Position numbers and translations under genes: made by a program
The notes under the pieces: generated by a model
What the model was told of the DNA's origin: nothing
The model's database searches: none
What the model saw: the letters and a program-made list of their open reading frames with translations, nothing else
Assembly (NCBI RefSeq): GCF_021391675.1
Contig: NZ_CP090096.1
Span: 1,116,001-1,180,000, forward strand
Source: Neorhizobium galegae
GTDB taxonomy: Bacteria > Pseudomonadota > Alphaproteobacteria > Rhizobiales > Rhizobiaceae
Reading direction: 5' to 3'
Length of the DNA: 64,000 nucleotides
Shown: piece after piece, positions 51,901 through 61,048 of the stretch
Layout: each line of letters begins with the position of its first letter
Numbering within the stretch: position 1 is the first letter of the stretch

Positions 51901-52027
51901 TGAAAGACGGATCCTCGGCACGCCCCAGCTTGACGAAGGCGTAGGCTCCCGCGGCGGCCAGTAGAACGATAAAGAACAGGGTGATGGCGCGTTCCCGGAC
52001 GGCGATGGCGGAAAGATTGAAGTTCAT
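48917..52027 (-). CDS. RND efflux pump, inner-membrane transporter (HAE1/AcrB-like)
   Basis: A 1036-residue proton-driven exporter with twelve transmembrane helices and two large periplasmic loops. The N-terminus NLSAIAVRERAITLFFIVLLAAAGAYAFVKL is the first helix of the AcrB/MexB superfamily; the TM4 proton-relay pair is in ALGLLVDDAIIAIEVMVVKMEEG (about residue 405). Periplasmic landmarks are WPGATAREMQDLVAEPLEK and FDGAYNSVQAI. It belongs to the branch often called VexF/TriC-like or CusA-unlike HAE. Start and upstream stop overlap (TAATG), so it is coupled to the membrane-fusion gene. No outer-membrane channel gene is present. Confidence 0.93.
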   Translation of the reverse strand: MNFNLSAIAVRERAITLFFIVLLAAAGAYAFVKLGRAEDPSFTIKTLTVTSVWPGATAREMQDLVAEPLEKRIQELTWYDRVETTTRPGYAFLTVTLKDNTPASAVEEEFYQARKKLGDEARNLPPGVMGPFVNDEYSDVSFGLYALKAKGLPMRDLVRQAEIIRQDLLHVPGIKKINIVGERPEQIFVEFSYAKLATLGISAQDIAAALQRQNTVTPAGSIDTRGPQVFIRFDGAYNSVQAIADTPIVAAGRTLKLSDIADVRRGYQDPATYVIRHEGEPAIMLGAVMQAGWNGLDLGKALEARSAAIAQTLPLGITLTKVSDQAVNIDEAVGEFMLKFAMALGVVLFVSLVALGWRVGIVVALAVPLTLAVVFLIMLETGRFFDRITLGALILALGLLVDDAIIAIEVMVVKMEEGMDRIKAAAYAWSHTAAPMLSGTLVTIIGLMPVGFAKSTAGEYAGNIFWVVGFALIVSWIVAVTFTPYLGVKMLPNIKPVEGGHHAIYDTPNYRRLRSVIELAVRHKFMVCAVVGITMAVSVVGMGGVKQQFFPTSDRPEVLVEVRMPEGTSIDATTSAVKKVEDWLQAQPETNIVTSYVGQGAPRFFFAMAPELPDPAFAKVVALTADAHAREELKHRLRAVISQGLVPEASVRVTQLVFGPYTPFPVEFRIMGPDQDKLYKISEQALAIMKTVPDVRQANRDWGNRTPVLRFIPDQERLNLIGLSPSEAAQQMQLLLSGIPVTQVRDNIRNVPVVARSAGENRLDPSRLADFSLMSRNGRQVPLDQIGHSEIRFEEPILKRRDRTPVITIRSDINEATQPPEVSQQVMKALQPLIASLPVGYRIEMGGNIEESLKANVALVQVFPLMIAAMLIVIILQVRSLSTMTMVMLTAPLGLAGVVPTLLLFNQPFGFNAILGLIGLAGILMRNTLILTEQIKENQAAGLDDYHAVIEATVQRTRPVILTALAAILAFIPLTHSVFWGSMAYTLIGGTAAGTVMILLFLPALYAVWFRIKPPKADGKEEAVEHLSQPTVLAAE

Positions 52028-53142
52028 TATTTTGTCACCTCTTGCTGCGAGGCAACCCTGACGGTCGCGCCGTCGGCGAGAAGATGCGCGCCTAGTGCTA
52101 CAACCTGCTCGCCAGTTCCGATTCCCGTGACAAATACCGTCTCCTCGCCAATCCGCTGAACTTTAATCGGGGTGAACTTCACCGTCGATGTGGCGCCGTT
52201 CACGACCCAGACGCCTGTGCGATTACCGTCGTCCAGAATAGCGCCGACGGGTATGGCGACCTCCGACTGGCGGTCAGCATCGAGAATTCTGATCGTCACA
52301 GTCGAGCCCAGCGGGGCGGAAGCCGCATCGCCTTCGAGAACATACCTCGCCTCGTAGGTACGGGTTTGGGGATCGGCGGAATCGGAGATCTGCCGCAGCC
52401 TGGCTTTCCCGCTGAGCCCACTACCACCGTAGACGCTGGCCTGCGCCTCGGAGCCGACCTGCGGTCGCAAGGTCTCCGGAAGCCAGACAACAGCTTCACG
52501 CGGCCCCGCCTGCGCCAGTTGAACGACCGTCTGGCCCGCTGCTACGACTTGTCCAGGGTCCCCAAGCGTCTGGACGATGGTTCCATCCGCGTCTGCGAGC
52601 AACACCGTGTATGCTGCTTCGTTTTCTGCAACCTCGGCATCTGCTTCAGCCGCGGCAAGCTGTGCCGTTGCCGTATCGAGGGCCGCCTTCGCCTGTTCAT
52701 AACGCTGTGGCGTCGCCGCCAAGCCATTCTTCACCAGCGCTGCATAGCGTTTCTCATCTGCTTGCGCCTGGACCAGAACGGCTCGTGCTGCGGTAACGGT
52801 ATTGCGCTTCGCTGTGAGCGCGAGCTGGAGATCGGTCTCGTCAATGCGCATCAGAGCCTGACCTTGCCTGACCTGCTGTCCCACATCCACCATCCGCTCG
52901 ACGATCTTGCCCGGAACTCGAAATCCGAGATTGCTCTGTATCCGGGAAGCGACCGCGCCGGTAAACGAGCGTTCCGCTGTTCCAGTCCTTGCCGCCTCCG
53001 CCACTCTTACCAGTGGCGAAGCCGTCCTTGGGTCCGCAGCCTCGGCTTCCGGCCTGGTGGGTTCGAAACCCAGCAGAAAGGCACCGGCTGCCCCAGATGC
53101 TGCCAGGAGGCCTACGAAAGTCAGGACATGTTTGCGTTTCAT
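52027..53142 (-). CDS. RND efflux membrane fusion protein (HlyD/AcrA-like)
   Basis: A 371-residue periplasmic adaptor. An N-terminal membrane anchor or signal (LTFVGLLAASGAAGAFLLGF) is followed by a lipoyl/barrel-sandwich domain (NLGFRVPGKIVERMVDVGQQVRQGQALMRI, about residues 70-100), a helical hairpin with heptads (AVLVQAQADEKRYAALV..KAALDTATAQLAAAEADAEVAENEAAYTV), and a beta-barrel domain (PVGAILDDGNRTGVWVV, TPIKVQRIGEETVFVTG). It is the first gene of the pump operon and is divergent from the TetR gene at 53241. Confidence 0.92.
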   Translation of the reverse strand: MKRKHVLTFVGLLAASGAAGAFLLGFEPTRPEAEAADPRTASPLVRVAEAARTGTAERSFTGAVASRIQSNLGFRVPGKIVERMVDVGQQVRQGQALMRIDETDLQLALTAKRNTVTAARAVLVQAQADEKRYAALVKNGLAATPQRYEQAKAALDTATAQLAAAEADAEVAENEAAYTVLLADADGTIVQTLGDPGQVVAAGQTVVQLAQAGPREAVVWLPETLRPQVGSEAQASVYGGSGLSGKARLRQISDSADPQTRTYEARYVLEGDAASAPLGSTVTIRILDADRQSEVAIPVGAILDDGNRTGVWVVNGATSTVKFTPIKVQRIGEETVFVTGIGTGEQVVALGAHLLADGATVRVASQQEVTK

Positions 53143-53177
53143 TTTGAGTTCTCTTCTTGACCAGCGACACGGATAAT

Positions 53178-53193
53178 TTAGATTGCGATCTAA
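53178..53193. promoter_or_regulatory. Palindromic operator candidate for the efflux operon
   Basis: TTAGAT-TGCG-ATCTAA is a perfect 6+4+6 dyad in the 98-bp gap between the divergent membrane-fusion and tetR genes. A looser dyad TAGAT-N10-ATCTA sits at 53208-53227 closer to the tetR start. Both share the GAT/ATC core, suggesting two sites for the same repressor. Confidence 0.5.
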
Positions 53194-53240
53194 CTCTATT
53201 TACATTATAGATGTCAAATGAAATCTAATCGGAGGCCAAT

Positions 53241-53828
53241 ATGAGAGTGAGCAGGGCACAAGCCGAAGAGAACCGTGAAACGGTGATCAACGTCGCAAGC
53301 CGTCTTTTCAGAGAGCATGGCTTCGATGGCATCGGGCTCAAGGATCTGATGAAGGGTGCAGGTCTCACGCAAGGTGGGTTCTACAAGCAGTTCGCGTCGA
53401 AGGACGACCTTGCTGCGCTGGCATCGCGGCGCGCGCTTGAAAGCGCTACAAGAAGATGGTCAACCGCGGCCGCAGATGGCTCCGACCCCTTGGAAGCTGT
53501 CATGGCGTTCTATCTTTCCAAGGATCACAGGGGAGAAAAGGCAGAAGGTTGCCCAATAGTGGCGTTGGGATCCGACGCGGCTCGGCAAACTGCAGAAGTT
53601 CGACGTCCATTCGAAGACGGGATCCGGGCTCATTTCGAAGTGCTGGATGAACTGATGGGGAATGCCACTAGCGTAGGTCCCAGCGGCAAGGCGATGGCCA
53701 TACTGTCTCTGATGGTGGGTGCCGTCACGCTCTCCCGCATCATCGAGGATGAGAGCTTGTCGCAAGGCGTCCTCGACGCAGCCGCTGGTGAAGTCAGGCG
53801 TATTGTACACAGCGATGATGTTGCCTGA
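53241..53828 (+). CDS. TetR/AcrR family transcriptional regulator
   Basis: A 195-residue repressor. DNA-binding domain: ENRETVINVASRLFREHGFDGIGLKDLMKGAGLTQGGFYKQFASKDDLAA (about residues 10-58), with the QGGFYKQF recognition helix typical of NemR/AcrR-like branches. The effector domain contains GCPIVALGSDAARQ. The ATG at 53241 has GGAGG 7 bp upstream. It is divergent from the RND pump genes with dyads between them, so it probably represses both. Confidence 0.9.
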   Translation: MRVSRAQAEENRETVINVASRLFREHGFDGIGLKDLMKGAGLTQGGFYKQFASKDDLAALASRRALESATRRWSTAAADGSDPLEAVMAFYLSKDHRGEKAEGCPIVALGSDAARQTAEVRRPFEDGIRAHFEVLDELMGNATSVGPSGKAMAILSLMVGAVTLSRIIEDESLSQGVLDAAAGEVRRIVHSDDVA

Positions 53829-54010
53829 AGGCTTGCCGGGTTTCGATGAGCCTGGCGCGGATCAGGGCCAAAATATAGCTGTCGCCCGAGCCGCGTGAGA
53901 GCGTCCCAGGTCCCAGCGTAACCTGCATGTTTAACGACCGACCCTGACCGCATCGTCGGCCGGGAGGCTGAAGGCATGTCTATTTTCAAGTGAAGACAGG
54001 TGGAAAACAC

Positions 54011-55309
54011 ATGCGTCGTATCGTTGTAACAGGAATGGGAGCTGTAAGTCCCCTTGGTGCGAGTGTCGGCATCTCCTGGTCGCGCTTGCTTGCGGGTGGA
54101 AGTGGCATTCGGCGACTGGGTGACGACGTCGTTGGCGACCTCCCTTCGAAAATTGGGGGTGTCGTGCCCTCCTTGACCGAGGATCCGGAAGGTGGCTTTG
54201 ATCCCGACTCCATCATGGCTCCCAAGGACCAACGCAAAGTCGACCGGTTTATCATTTTCGCGCTGGCGGCAGCGAAAGAGGCGCTCGCCCAAGCGAACTG
54301 GAAGCCGACCTCGAATGAAGACAGGCTGAGAACCGCGACGGTCATCGCATCTGGCATTGGCGGCTTCCCTGCAATAACCGAAGCGGTCCGAACCGTCGAT
54401 CAACGCGGCGTACGTCGTCTTTCACCCTTCACTATACCGTCGTTTCTCGTCAATCTCGCAGCGGGACAAGTCTCGATCCGCCATGGCTTCAAAGGCCCTC
54501 TCGGTGCGCCTGTTACAGCGTGTGCTGCTGGCGTTCAGGCAATCGGCGATGCCGCCAGGCTCATCCGCGCCAATGAAGCCGATATTGCGATTTGCGGTGG
54601 GACAGAAGCCTGCATGAATATCGTCAGTCTTGGTGGTTTCGCAGCTGCCAGATCACTGTCGACTGGGTTCAACGAAACGCCGAGCCAGGCATCGCGCCCC
54701 TTCGATACGTCACGCGATGGCTTCGTCATGGGCGAAGGAGCCGGCCTGCTCGTCATCGAATCTTTGAGTCATGCCCTTGCTCGCGGCGCCACGCCGCTTG
54801 CTGAACTGGTCGGATATGGCACAACCGCTGACGCCCATCACATAACATCCGGCCCTGAAGACGGGAGCGGCGCACGCAGAGCCATGGAGATCGCTATATC
54901 TCAGGCAGGAATTTCTCCGCGTGAGATCGGTCATCTGAACGCGCATGCCACCTCGACCCCGGTGGGAGATCTTGGCGAAATCAGAGCGATCAAGACCGTG
55001 TTCGGTTCTGACAACACCATTGCTGTCAGCGCTACGAAATCGGCCACAGGACATCTGCTCGGTGCGGCCGGAGGGTTGGAAGCCATATTCGCAATCATGG
55101 CACTCAGAGACCAGATCGCACCACCGACCCTGAACCTGAATGCGCCGGATGCGGAAGCCCACGGTATCAATTTGGTCGCGAAAGAATCGCGACACGTCGA
55201 TACTAAATACGCAATATCCAACGGTTTTGGCTTTGGCGGGGTCAATGCTAGCGTACTCTTCCGGCGCTGGCCCAAGGAAGGAAGTGGTGGCTCATTTAAT
55301 AGGTCCTGA
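54011..55309 (+). CDS. Beta-ketoacyl-ACP synthase II (FabF)-like
   Basis: A 432-residue condensing enzyme. Thiolase-fold motifs: RIVVTGMGAVSPLG at the N-terminus, catalytic Cys in VTACAAGVQAIGDA (about residue 168), VMGEGAGLLVIE, His in LNAHATSTPVGD (about 307) and KSATGHLLGAAGG (about 342), and YAISNGFGFGGVNASVLFRRW at the end. The last residues and the stop come from a 20-bp IS5-end sequence, so the original C-terminal tail was changed, but the core fold is complete. It stands alone without acyl carrier protein or other fatty-acid genes, so a special acyl chain or housekeeping copy is possible. The ATG at 54011 has AGGTGGA upstream; 53990 is in frame. Confidence 0.85.
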   Translation: MRRIVVTGMGAVSPLGASVGISWSRLLAGGSGIRRLGDDVVGDLPSKIGGVVPSLTEDPEGGFDPDSIMAPKDQRKVDRFIIFALAAAKEALAQANWKPTSNEDRLRTATVIASGIGGFPAITEAVRTVDQRGVRRLSPFTIPSFLVNLAAGQVSIRHGFKGPLGAPVTACAAGVQAIGDAARLIRANEADIAICGGTEACMNIVSLGGFAAARSLSTGFNETPSQASRPFDTSRDGFVMGEGAGLLVIESLSHALARGATPLAELVGYGTTADAHHITSGPEDGSGARRAMEIAISQAGISPREIGHLNAHATSTPVGDLGEIRAIKTVFGSDNTIAVSATKSATGHLLGAAGGLEAIFAIMALRDQIAPPTLNLNAPDAEAHGINLVAKESRHVDTKYAISNGFGFGGVNASVLFRRWPKEGSGGSFNRS

Positions 55310-55313
55310 GCCT
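55294..55313. repeat. 20-bp direct repeat, copy 2
   Basis: Identical to 45422-45441 in the same orientation. It forms the 3' end and stop codon of the beta-ketoacyl-ACP synthase gene and is the only trace of an IS5-type element at this point, which suggests deletion of the rest of the element by recombination. Confidence 0.75.
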
Positions 55314-55367
55314 GGTATCTTTCTTCGAAAATATACTCGAATAGCCCGTCCTTCAATGCAGATGCCG

Positions 55368-56438
55368 TCAGCCCTTGCCCAGCGACCTCACATTGCCGGC
55401 CAGTTCCGCTGCCAGCCGCAGGGCAGCGCCCGTTGCCATCACCATGGAGGGCAGGATCAGCCATTCGAGCGTCCAGGCGGCGCCCGAGCGCTCTTGTTCA
55501 TGCACCATCGATTGCTGCATGCCGGAAAGCTGCACCGCGTTGAAGCGGGCGAGCGACACCAGCACTTCGGCGGCCACCGGGTTCTGCTTGTGGGCCATGG
55601 CGGAGGAGCCGCCGCCGCCTGCGAGTTGCATTTCACCACCCATCAGCGCGAGCAGCGCCACGTCCTGCCCGAATTTGCCGAGCGAGCCGGAAATCATTGT
55701 GAGGGTATTTGCGAATTCCGCCAGCCGGTCGCGCTGGCTCTGCCATTGCGGTGCGTCGGTCAGAAACAGTTCCCAGGCCAGCGCCTTGCGCACGTCGGCG
55801 GCCTTGTCCCCGAGCTTTTCGAGGCTGCCGGCGGCACCACCGAATTGCACGGCAAAACCGGTCTCGGAGAACCTATCCAGCCGCTGGTGATGCCGGGTCA
55901 ACGGTTCTTTCCAGGCGCGGATACGGTCGGAAACGGTGATCGGGATCGCCGCCTGCATGCGGGTATGGCCCATCAGTGTTCGGCCGCCGAATAGCCTGTC
56001 GATGTCATCAAAAACCGTCTCGAGGGCGGCGAGCCGCTCGATGAACAGAGAGCAGGCCTGCTTGAGGCGGATCATCAGCGCCGTGTCGATGACATCCTGG
56101 CTGGTCGCGCCGAAATGCACGTGCTTGGCAGCCTCGCCGCCGCCCGCCTGCTGATTGACGGCATCGCGAAGCTGCTTGACGAGTTCGGCGACTACGACGC
56201 CGTCGCGCGCGGTCCCGCTTCGCAGCCCGGCCATGTCCGGTTCAAATGTCCGCAAGGCTGCGGCAATGCGCTCCGCAGCCTCGGCCGGGATGATGCCGCA
56301 GGACGCCTCGGCCTTGGCGAGGCCCGTTTCGAAGGCCAGCATGGCGTCGATCTCGGCTTTGACCGAAAACAGCTGTCCGGTCTCGTCGTCACCGACGAGA
56401 CCGGACAAAAATGGATGCTCGAAAGCCGAGACGCTCAT
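55368..56438 (-). CDS. pcaB: 3-carboxy-cis,cis-muconate cycloisomerase
   Basis: A 356-residue member of the fumarase/aspartase superfamily that lactonises 3-carboxymuconate to 4-carboxymuconolactone in the protocatechuate pathway. Seen: AEASCGIIPAEAAERI, HFGATSQDVIDTALMI (about residue 102), TLMGHTRMQAAIPITV and GGGGSSAMAHKQNPVAAE (about 264), the last being the superfamily signature loop. Shorter than Pseudomonas PcaB because the C-terminal domain is trimmed, as in other rhizobia. It is the last gene of pcaDCHGB. Its stop is 55 bp from the IS5-derived repeat. Confidence 0.92.
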   Translation of the reverse strand: MSVSAFEHPFLSGLVGDDETGQLFSVKAEIDAMLAFETGLAKAEASCGIIPAEAAERIAAALRTFEPDMAGLRSGTARDGVVVAELVKQLRDAVNQQAGGGEAAKHVHFGATSQDVIDTALMIRLKQACSLFIERLAALETVFDDIDRLFGGRTLMGHTRMQAAIPITVSDRIRAWKEPLTRHHQRLDRFSETGFAVQFGGAAGSLEKLGDKAADVRKALAWELFLTDAPQWQSQRDRLAEFANTLTMISGSLGKFGQDVALLALMGGEMQLAGGGGSSAMAHKQNPVAAEVLVSLARFNAVQLSGMQQSMVHEQERSGAAWTLEWLILPSMVMATGAALRLAAELAGNVRSLGKG

Positions 56439-56471
56439 ATCTACTCCCGGGCGGACCCTGATTCTTCGATC

Positions 56472-57089
56472 TCAGATATCGAAGAATATGGTTTCGTTTT
56501 CGCCCTGAAGATAGATGTTGAACGTGACGGTATTGCCCTCACGCTTGCCGATCAGGGTGGGGACGCGAACGCGGTGCTCGATGCGCGCCAGGATCGGATC
56601 CGCCGCATTGGCCTCCTCCTCATCGGAGAAGTACATGCGGGTGTTGAGGCCGAGGTTGATGCCGCGGGCGACGACCCAGAAGGTCACGTGGGGAGCCATC
56701 GGGCGGCCGTCTCGGAAGGGCACCTTGCCGGGCTTGATCGTCTCGAACGCGAACTCGCCGGTCGCCATGTCACCCGGCTGACGGGCCCAGCCGAAGAAGT
56801 TCGGATCGGCCTTGCCACGGGTTTCCGACGGACTGTTGTAATAGCCGTCGGCATCCGCCTGCCAGATCTCGATCATCGCATCTTTGAGCGGCGTGTTGGC
56901 GCCGTCATAGATGAAGCCGCGAATGGTGATGCGTTCGCCGCGCGTCTGCTCGTTGACCATCGAGCCGGAGCCGAGATCGGTGTCGTAGACGCCGGTAATG
57001 CCGGAAAAGTTCGGCGTGCAGCCGATATGGACATACGGCCCCGCGGTCTGCGAGGCGGATTCCTTGAAGTAGGTGAGCGGCTGGACCAT
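56472..57089 (-). CDS. pcaG: Protocatechuate 3,4-dioxygenase, alpha subunit
   Basis: A 205-residue subunit of the intradiol iron(III) ring-cleavage enzyme, with the beta-sandwich core: TAGPYVHIGCTPNF, ITIRGFIYDGANTPLKDAMIEIWQADADGYYNS, FGWARQPGDMATGEFAF and PHVTFWVVARGINLGLNTRMYFSDEE. The alpha subunit lacks the iron ligands and shapes the active site of the beta subunit. It lies 1 bp behind pcaH and precedes pcaB. Confidence 0.93.
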   Translation of the reverse strand: MVQPLTYFKESASQTAGPYVHIGCTPNFSGITGVYDTDLGSGSMVNEQTRGERITIRGFIYDGANTPLKDAMIEIWQADADGYYNSPSETRGKADPNFFGWARQPGDMATGEFAFETIKPGKVPFRDGRPMAPHVTFWVVARGINLGLNTRMYFSDEEEANAADPILARIEHRVRVPTLIGKREGNTVTFNIYLQGENETIFFDI

Positions 57090-57090
57090 C

Positions 57091-59041
<1,951 letters not shown>

Positions 59042-59112
59042 CAGCGCCTCCTCCCGTCTTGATAGATTGCACTAGTTTCCGGTTAGGTAAAATGATATTT
59101 CAGCATGATCCC

Positions 59113-59128
59113 CTAACCCCAGGGTTAT
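59113..59128. promoter_or_regulatory. PcaQ-binding site
   Basis: CTAACC-CCAG-GGTTAT, which read on the pcaD-proximal strand is ATAACC-N4-GGTTAG, differs at one base from the Sinorhizobium PcaQ box ATAACC-N4-GGTTAA. It lies in the 93-bp divergent gap, 7 bp before the proposed pcaQ start, so it would serve pcaD activation and pcaQ autoregulation. Confidence 0.8.
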
Positions 59129-59134
59129 TTGATC

Positions 59135-60061
59135 TTGATCAATTCCCGAGTCAAGTTTCGGCACTTGCATACATTCGTCGAGGTCGCGCGCCAGAAAAGC
59201 GTGGTCAAGGCGGCCGAAATCCTGCATGTCAGCCAGCCGGCCGTCACCAAGACCATCCGCGAGCTCGAAGAGGCGCTGGGCGTCGCCGTGTTCGAGCGTG
59301 AGGGCCGCGGCATTCGCATCACGCGCTACGGCGAGGTGTTCCTCCGGCATGCGGGCGCGGCGCTGACGGCACTCCGCCAAGGCATGGATTCCGTCTCGCA
59401 GGAACTGTTCGATGCCGCTCCTCCGGTCCGGATCGGCGCGCTTCCGACCGTTTCCACCCGCGTGATGCCGCGTGCCATGACGCTGTTCCTCGCCGAAAAG
59501 ACCGGCAGCCGCGTCAAGATCGTGACGGGAGATAATGCCGTTTTAATGGAGCAGCTCCGGGTTGGCGAGCTCGACCTCGTGGTGGGTCGTCTGGCATTGC
59601 CCGAAAAGATGACCGGCCTGTCTTTCGAACATCTCTATTCGGAGCAGGTCGTCTTCGCCGTCCGCGCCGGCCACCCGCTGCTCGATGGCAAGCGATCGAT
59701 ATTCGAAGGCTTGGCCGACTATCCGGTGCTGATGCCGACGCGCGGCTCGATCATCCGGCCTTCGGTCGAACAGTTCCTGATCGCCAACGGCGTCGCCAGT
59801 CTGCCGACGCAGGTGGAGACCGTCTCCGACGCTTTCGGCCGTGCCTTCGTTCGATCGAGCGACGCGATCTGGATCATCTCGGCCGGAGTGGTCGCCGCCG
59901 ACATCGAGGACGGGGTTTTGGCGACGCTGCCGATCGATACCAGCGAGACTCGCGGCCCGGTCGGCCTCACCATTCGTGCCGACGCCAATCCCTCCACGCC
60001 GCTGTCGATCCTGATGCAGACCATCCGCCAGGCCGCTGTGGAGATCATGCCGGCGCGGTGA
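59135..60061 (+). CDS. pcaQ: LysR family activator of protocatechuate catabolism
   Basis: A 308-residue regulator. The DNA-binding head is VKFRHLHTFVEVARQKSVVKAAEILHVSQPAVTKTIRELEEALG (about residues 6-49); the effector half includes IGALPTVSTRVMPRAM, GRLALPEKMTGLSFEHLYSEQVVFAVRAGHPLL and PTRGSIIRPSVEQF, matching rhizobial PcaQ. It starts with TTG; the second of two close TTG codons (59135, giving MINSRVKF) matches PcaQ length and has CAGGG 10 bp upstream; 59129 is the alternative. PcaQ senses 3-carboxymuconate and 4-carboxymuconolactone. It overlaps the convergent YkgJ-type gene by 17 bp. Confidence 0.93.
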   Translation: MINSRVKFRHLHTFVEVARQKSVVKAAEILHVSQPAVTKTIRELEEALGVAVFEREGRGIRITRYGEVFLRHAGAALTALRQGMDSVSQELFDAAPPVRIGALPTVSTRVMPRAMTLFLAEKTGSRVKIVTGDNAVLMEQLRVGELDLVVGRLALPEKMTGLSFEHLYSEQVVFAVRAGHPLLDGKRSIFEGLADYPVLMPTRGSIIRPSVEQFLIANGVASLPTQVETVSDAFGRAFVRSSDAIWIISAGVVAADIEDGVLATLPIDTSETRGPVGLTIRADANPSTPLSILMQTIRQAAVEIMPAR

Positions 60062-60467
60062 AGCCCGGCTCTATCTTCATCACGTCATCGCCGCAAAACA
60101 GGATGACGTAGTGGCCGCGCGTCTGCGCGGCTTTAGCCCAACTATCGAGGTCGCAAAGAAAAGGCGCCTGTTTCCAGGCATCCGGATGGTCCGGATCGAC
60201 CAGTACGGTCAGTTGCGACCCCTGCTCATAGACGAGCATCTTCGATGTCAGAGGCTGCCAGGCCTCTGGAACACCCGGATCTGTCATCCACAGACAGAGG
60301 AAATCGCGGCAGAGCTGAGGTCTATCGGTATAGATTGCGCAGCCCTGCCCTTCCGAACAGTGCCGGCACCAGGCGTCCGGCGGCTTGTCCAACGCCGCGA
60401 TTTCGGGGAGCCGGCAGCAGAGCGTGCAGGTGCCGCAGGATCGCACTGTCTTTTCAACTGTCTCCAA
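60045..60467 (-). CDS. YkgJ family cysteine-cluster protein
   Basis: A 140-residue protein with the CxxxCxxCC-like metal cluster: SCGTCTLCCRLPEI near the N-terminus (residues about 11-18), then WCRHCSEGQGCAIYTDRPQLCRDFLCLW (about 34-60). The conserved GCAIY.DRP..CR pattern is typical of the zinc- or iron-binding YkgJ/DUF family, whose function is unknown. The C-terminal third (VLVDPDHPDAW.., GHYVILFCGDDVMKIEPGF) is family-like too. It is convergent with pcaQ and follows a terminator hairpin. Confidence 0.85.
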   Translation of the reverse strand: METVEKTVRSCGTCTLCCRLPEIAALDKPPDAWCRHCSEGQGCAIYTDRPQLCRDFLCLWMTDPGVPEAWQPLTSKMLVYEQGSQLTVLVDPDHPDAWKQAPFLCDLDSWAKAAQTRGHYVILFCGDDVMKIEPGFTAPA

Positions 60468-60487
60468 GATCTCGCCGCCTCAACCTC

Positions 60488-60516
60488 AAAATGCCCGGCC
60501 AAACGACCGGCCGGGC
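60488..60516 (-). terminator. Rho-independent terminator
   Basis: On the minus strand a perfect 8-bp stem GCCCGGCC / GGCCGGGC with an 8-base loop is followed by ATTTTG. It lies between the stop of the 110-residue gene (60565) and the YkgJ gene start (60467), so it ends the former transcript. Confidence 0.6.
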
Positions 60517-60564
60517 CTGCGATTATACGCTGCGGTTGTTTCGCGCAAACAGAGACCGACGATT

Positions 60565-60897
60565 TCAGTTCGCTCGTAGCTCCGGAAACGCGCGCCGCAA
60601 CTCGTCCATCGAGGCCATCACCGCGTCGTCTGCGCGCAGCGTCACCGAGATATTGTCGGCGACGTTAAGCGTTTCCTCGAAATGGATCGGCATTTCAACA
60701 CCGCCCTGGCGGACCAGTGTGGCTTCGTTGCGAAAGCCATGCTTCAGCAGCCAGTCGCGCGGGGCGCTCAGACTCACGGCCACATGGAACGCGCCGTCAT
60801 CCTCCTTGCTGGCCTTCAGTTTGTAAGTTACGGCGGACCTGTCGCCGCCGATGTCGATCTGGCCCGGGTAACCGGCTTCTTTCAGATGTTCAGTCAC
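60565..60897 (-). CDS. Conserved hypothetical protein (110 aa)
   Basis: The frame is open from an ATG at 60927, but GAAGGAG lies 7 bp before a GTG at 60897 (VTEHLKEAGYPGQIDIGGDR), which I take as the start. The product is beta-rich, soluble and cytoplasmic: AVTYKLKASKEDDGAFHVAVSLSAPRDWLL, ATLVRQGGVEMPIHFEETLNVADNISVTL, ending in MASMDELRRAFPEL. It does not match a family I can name, but codon use and the ribosome-binding site indicate a real gene. It is divergent from the glycerate kinase gene. Confidence 0.72.
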   Translation of the reverse strand: MTEHLKEAGYPGQIDIGGDRSAVTYKLKASKEDDGAFHVAVSLSAPRDWLLKHGFRNEATLVRQGGVEMPIHFEETLNVADNISVTLRADDAVMASMDELRRAFPELRAN

Positions 60898-61048
60898 GTT
60901 TTTCGCTCCTTCGTTTGATGAGCCCATGGGACAACCGACACTCGCTCGCTTTGTTCCGGTTGAGGGGACCGATACATGAACAAGCCCGGTTGACGGCTGT
61001 TAAGCACCGTGATCGAAAGGGCGCGGACGACCAGGAGGAGGAGACGCG

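Noticed and set aside
50735..51964. 409-codon plus-strand frame opposite the RND pump gene
   Set aside because: Antisense shadow; composition is arginine- and aspartate-rich and the pump frame is unmistakable.
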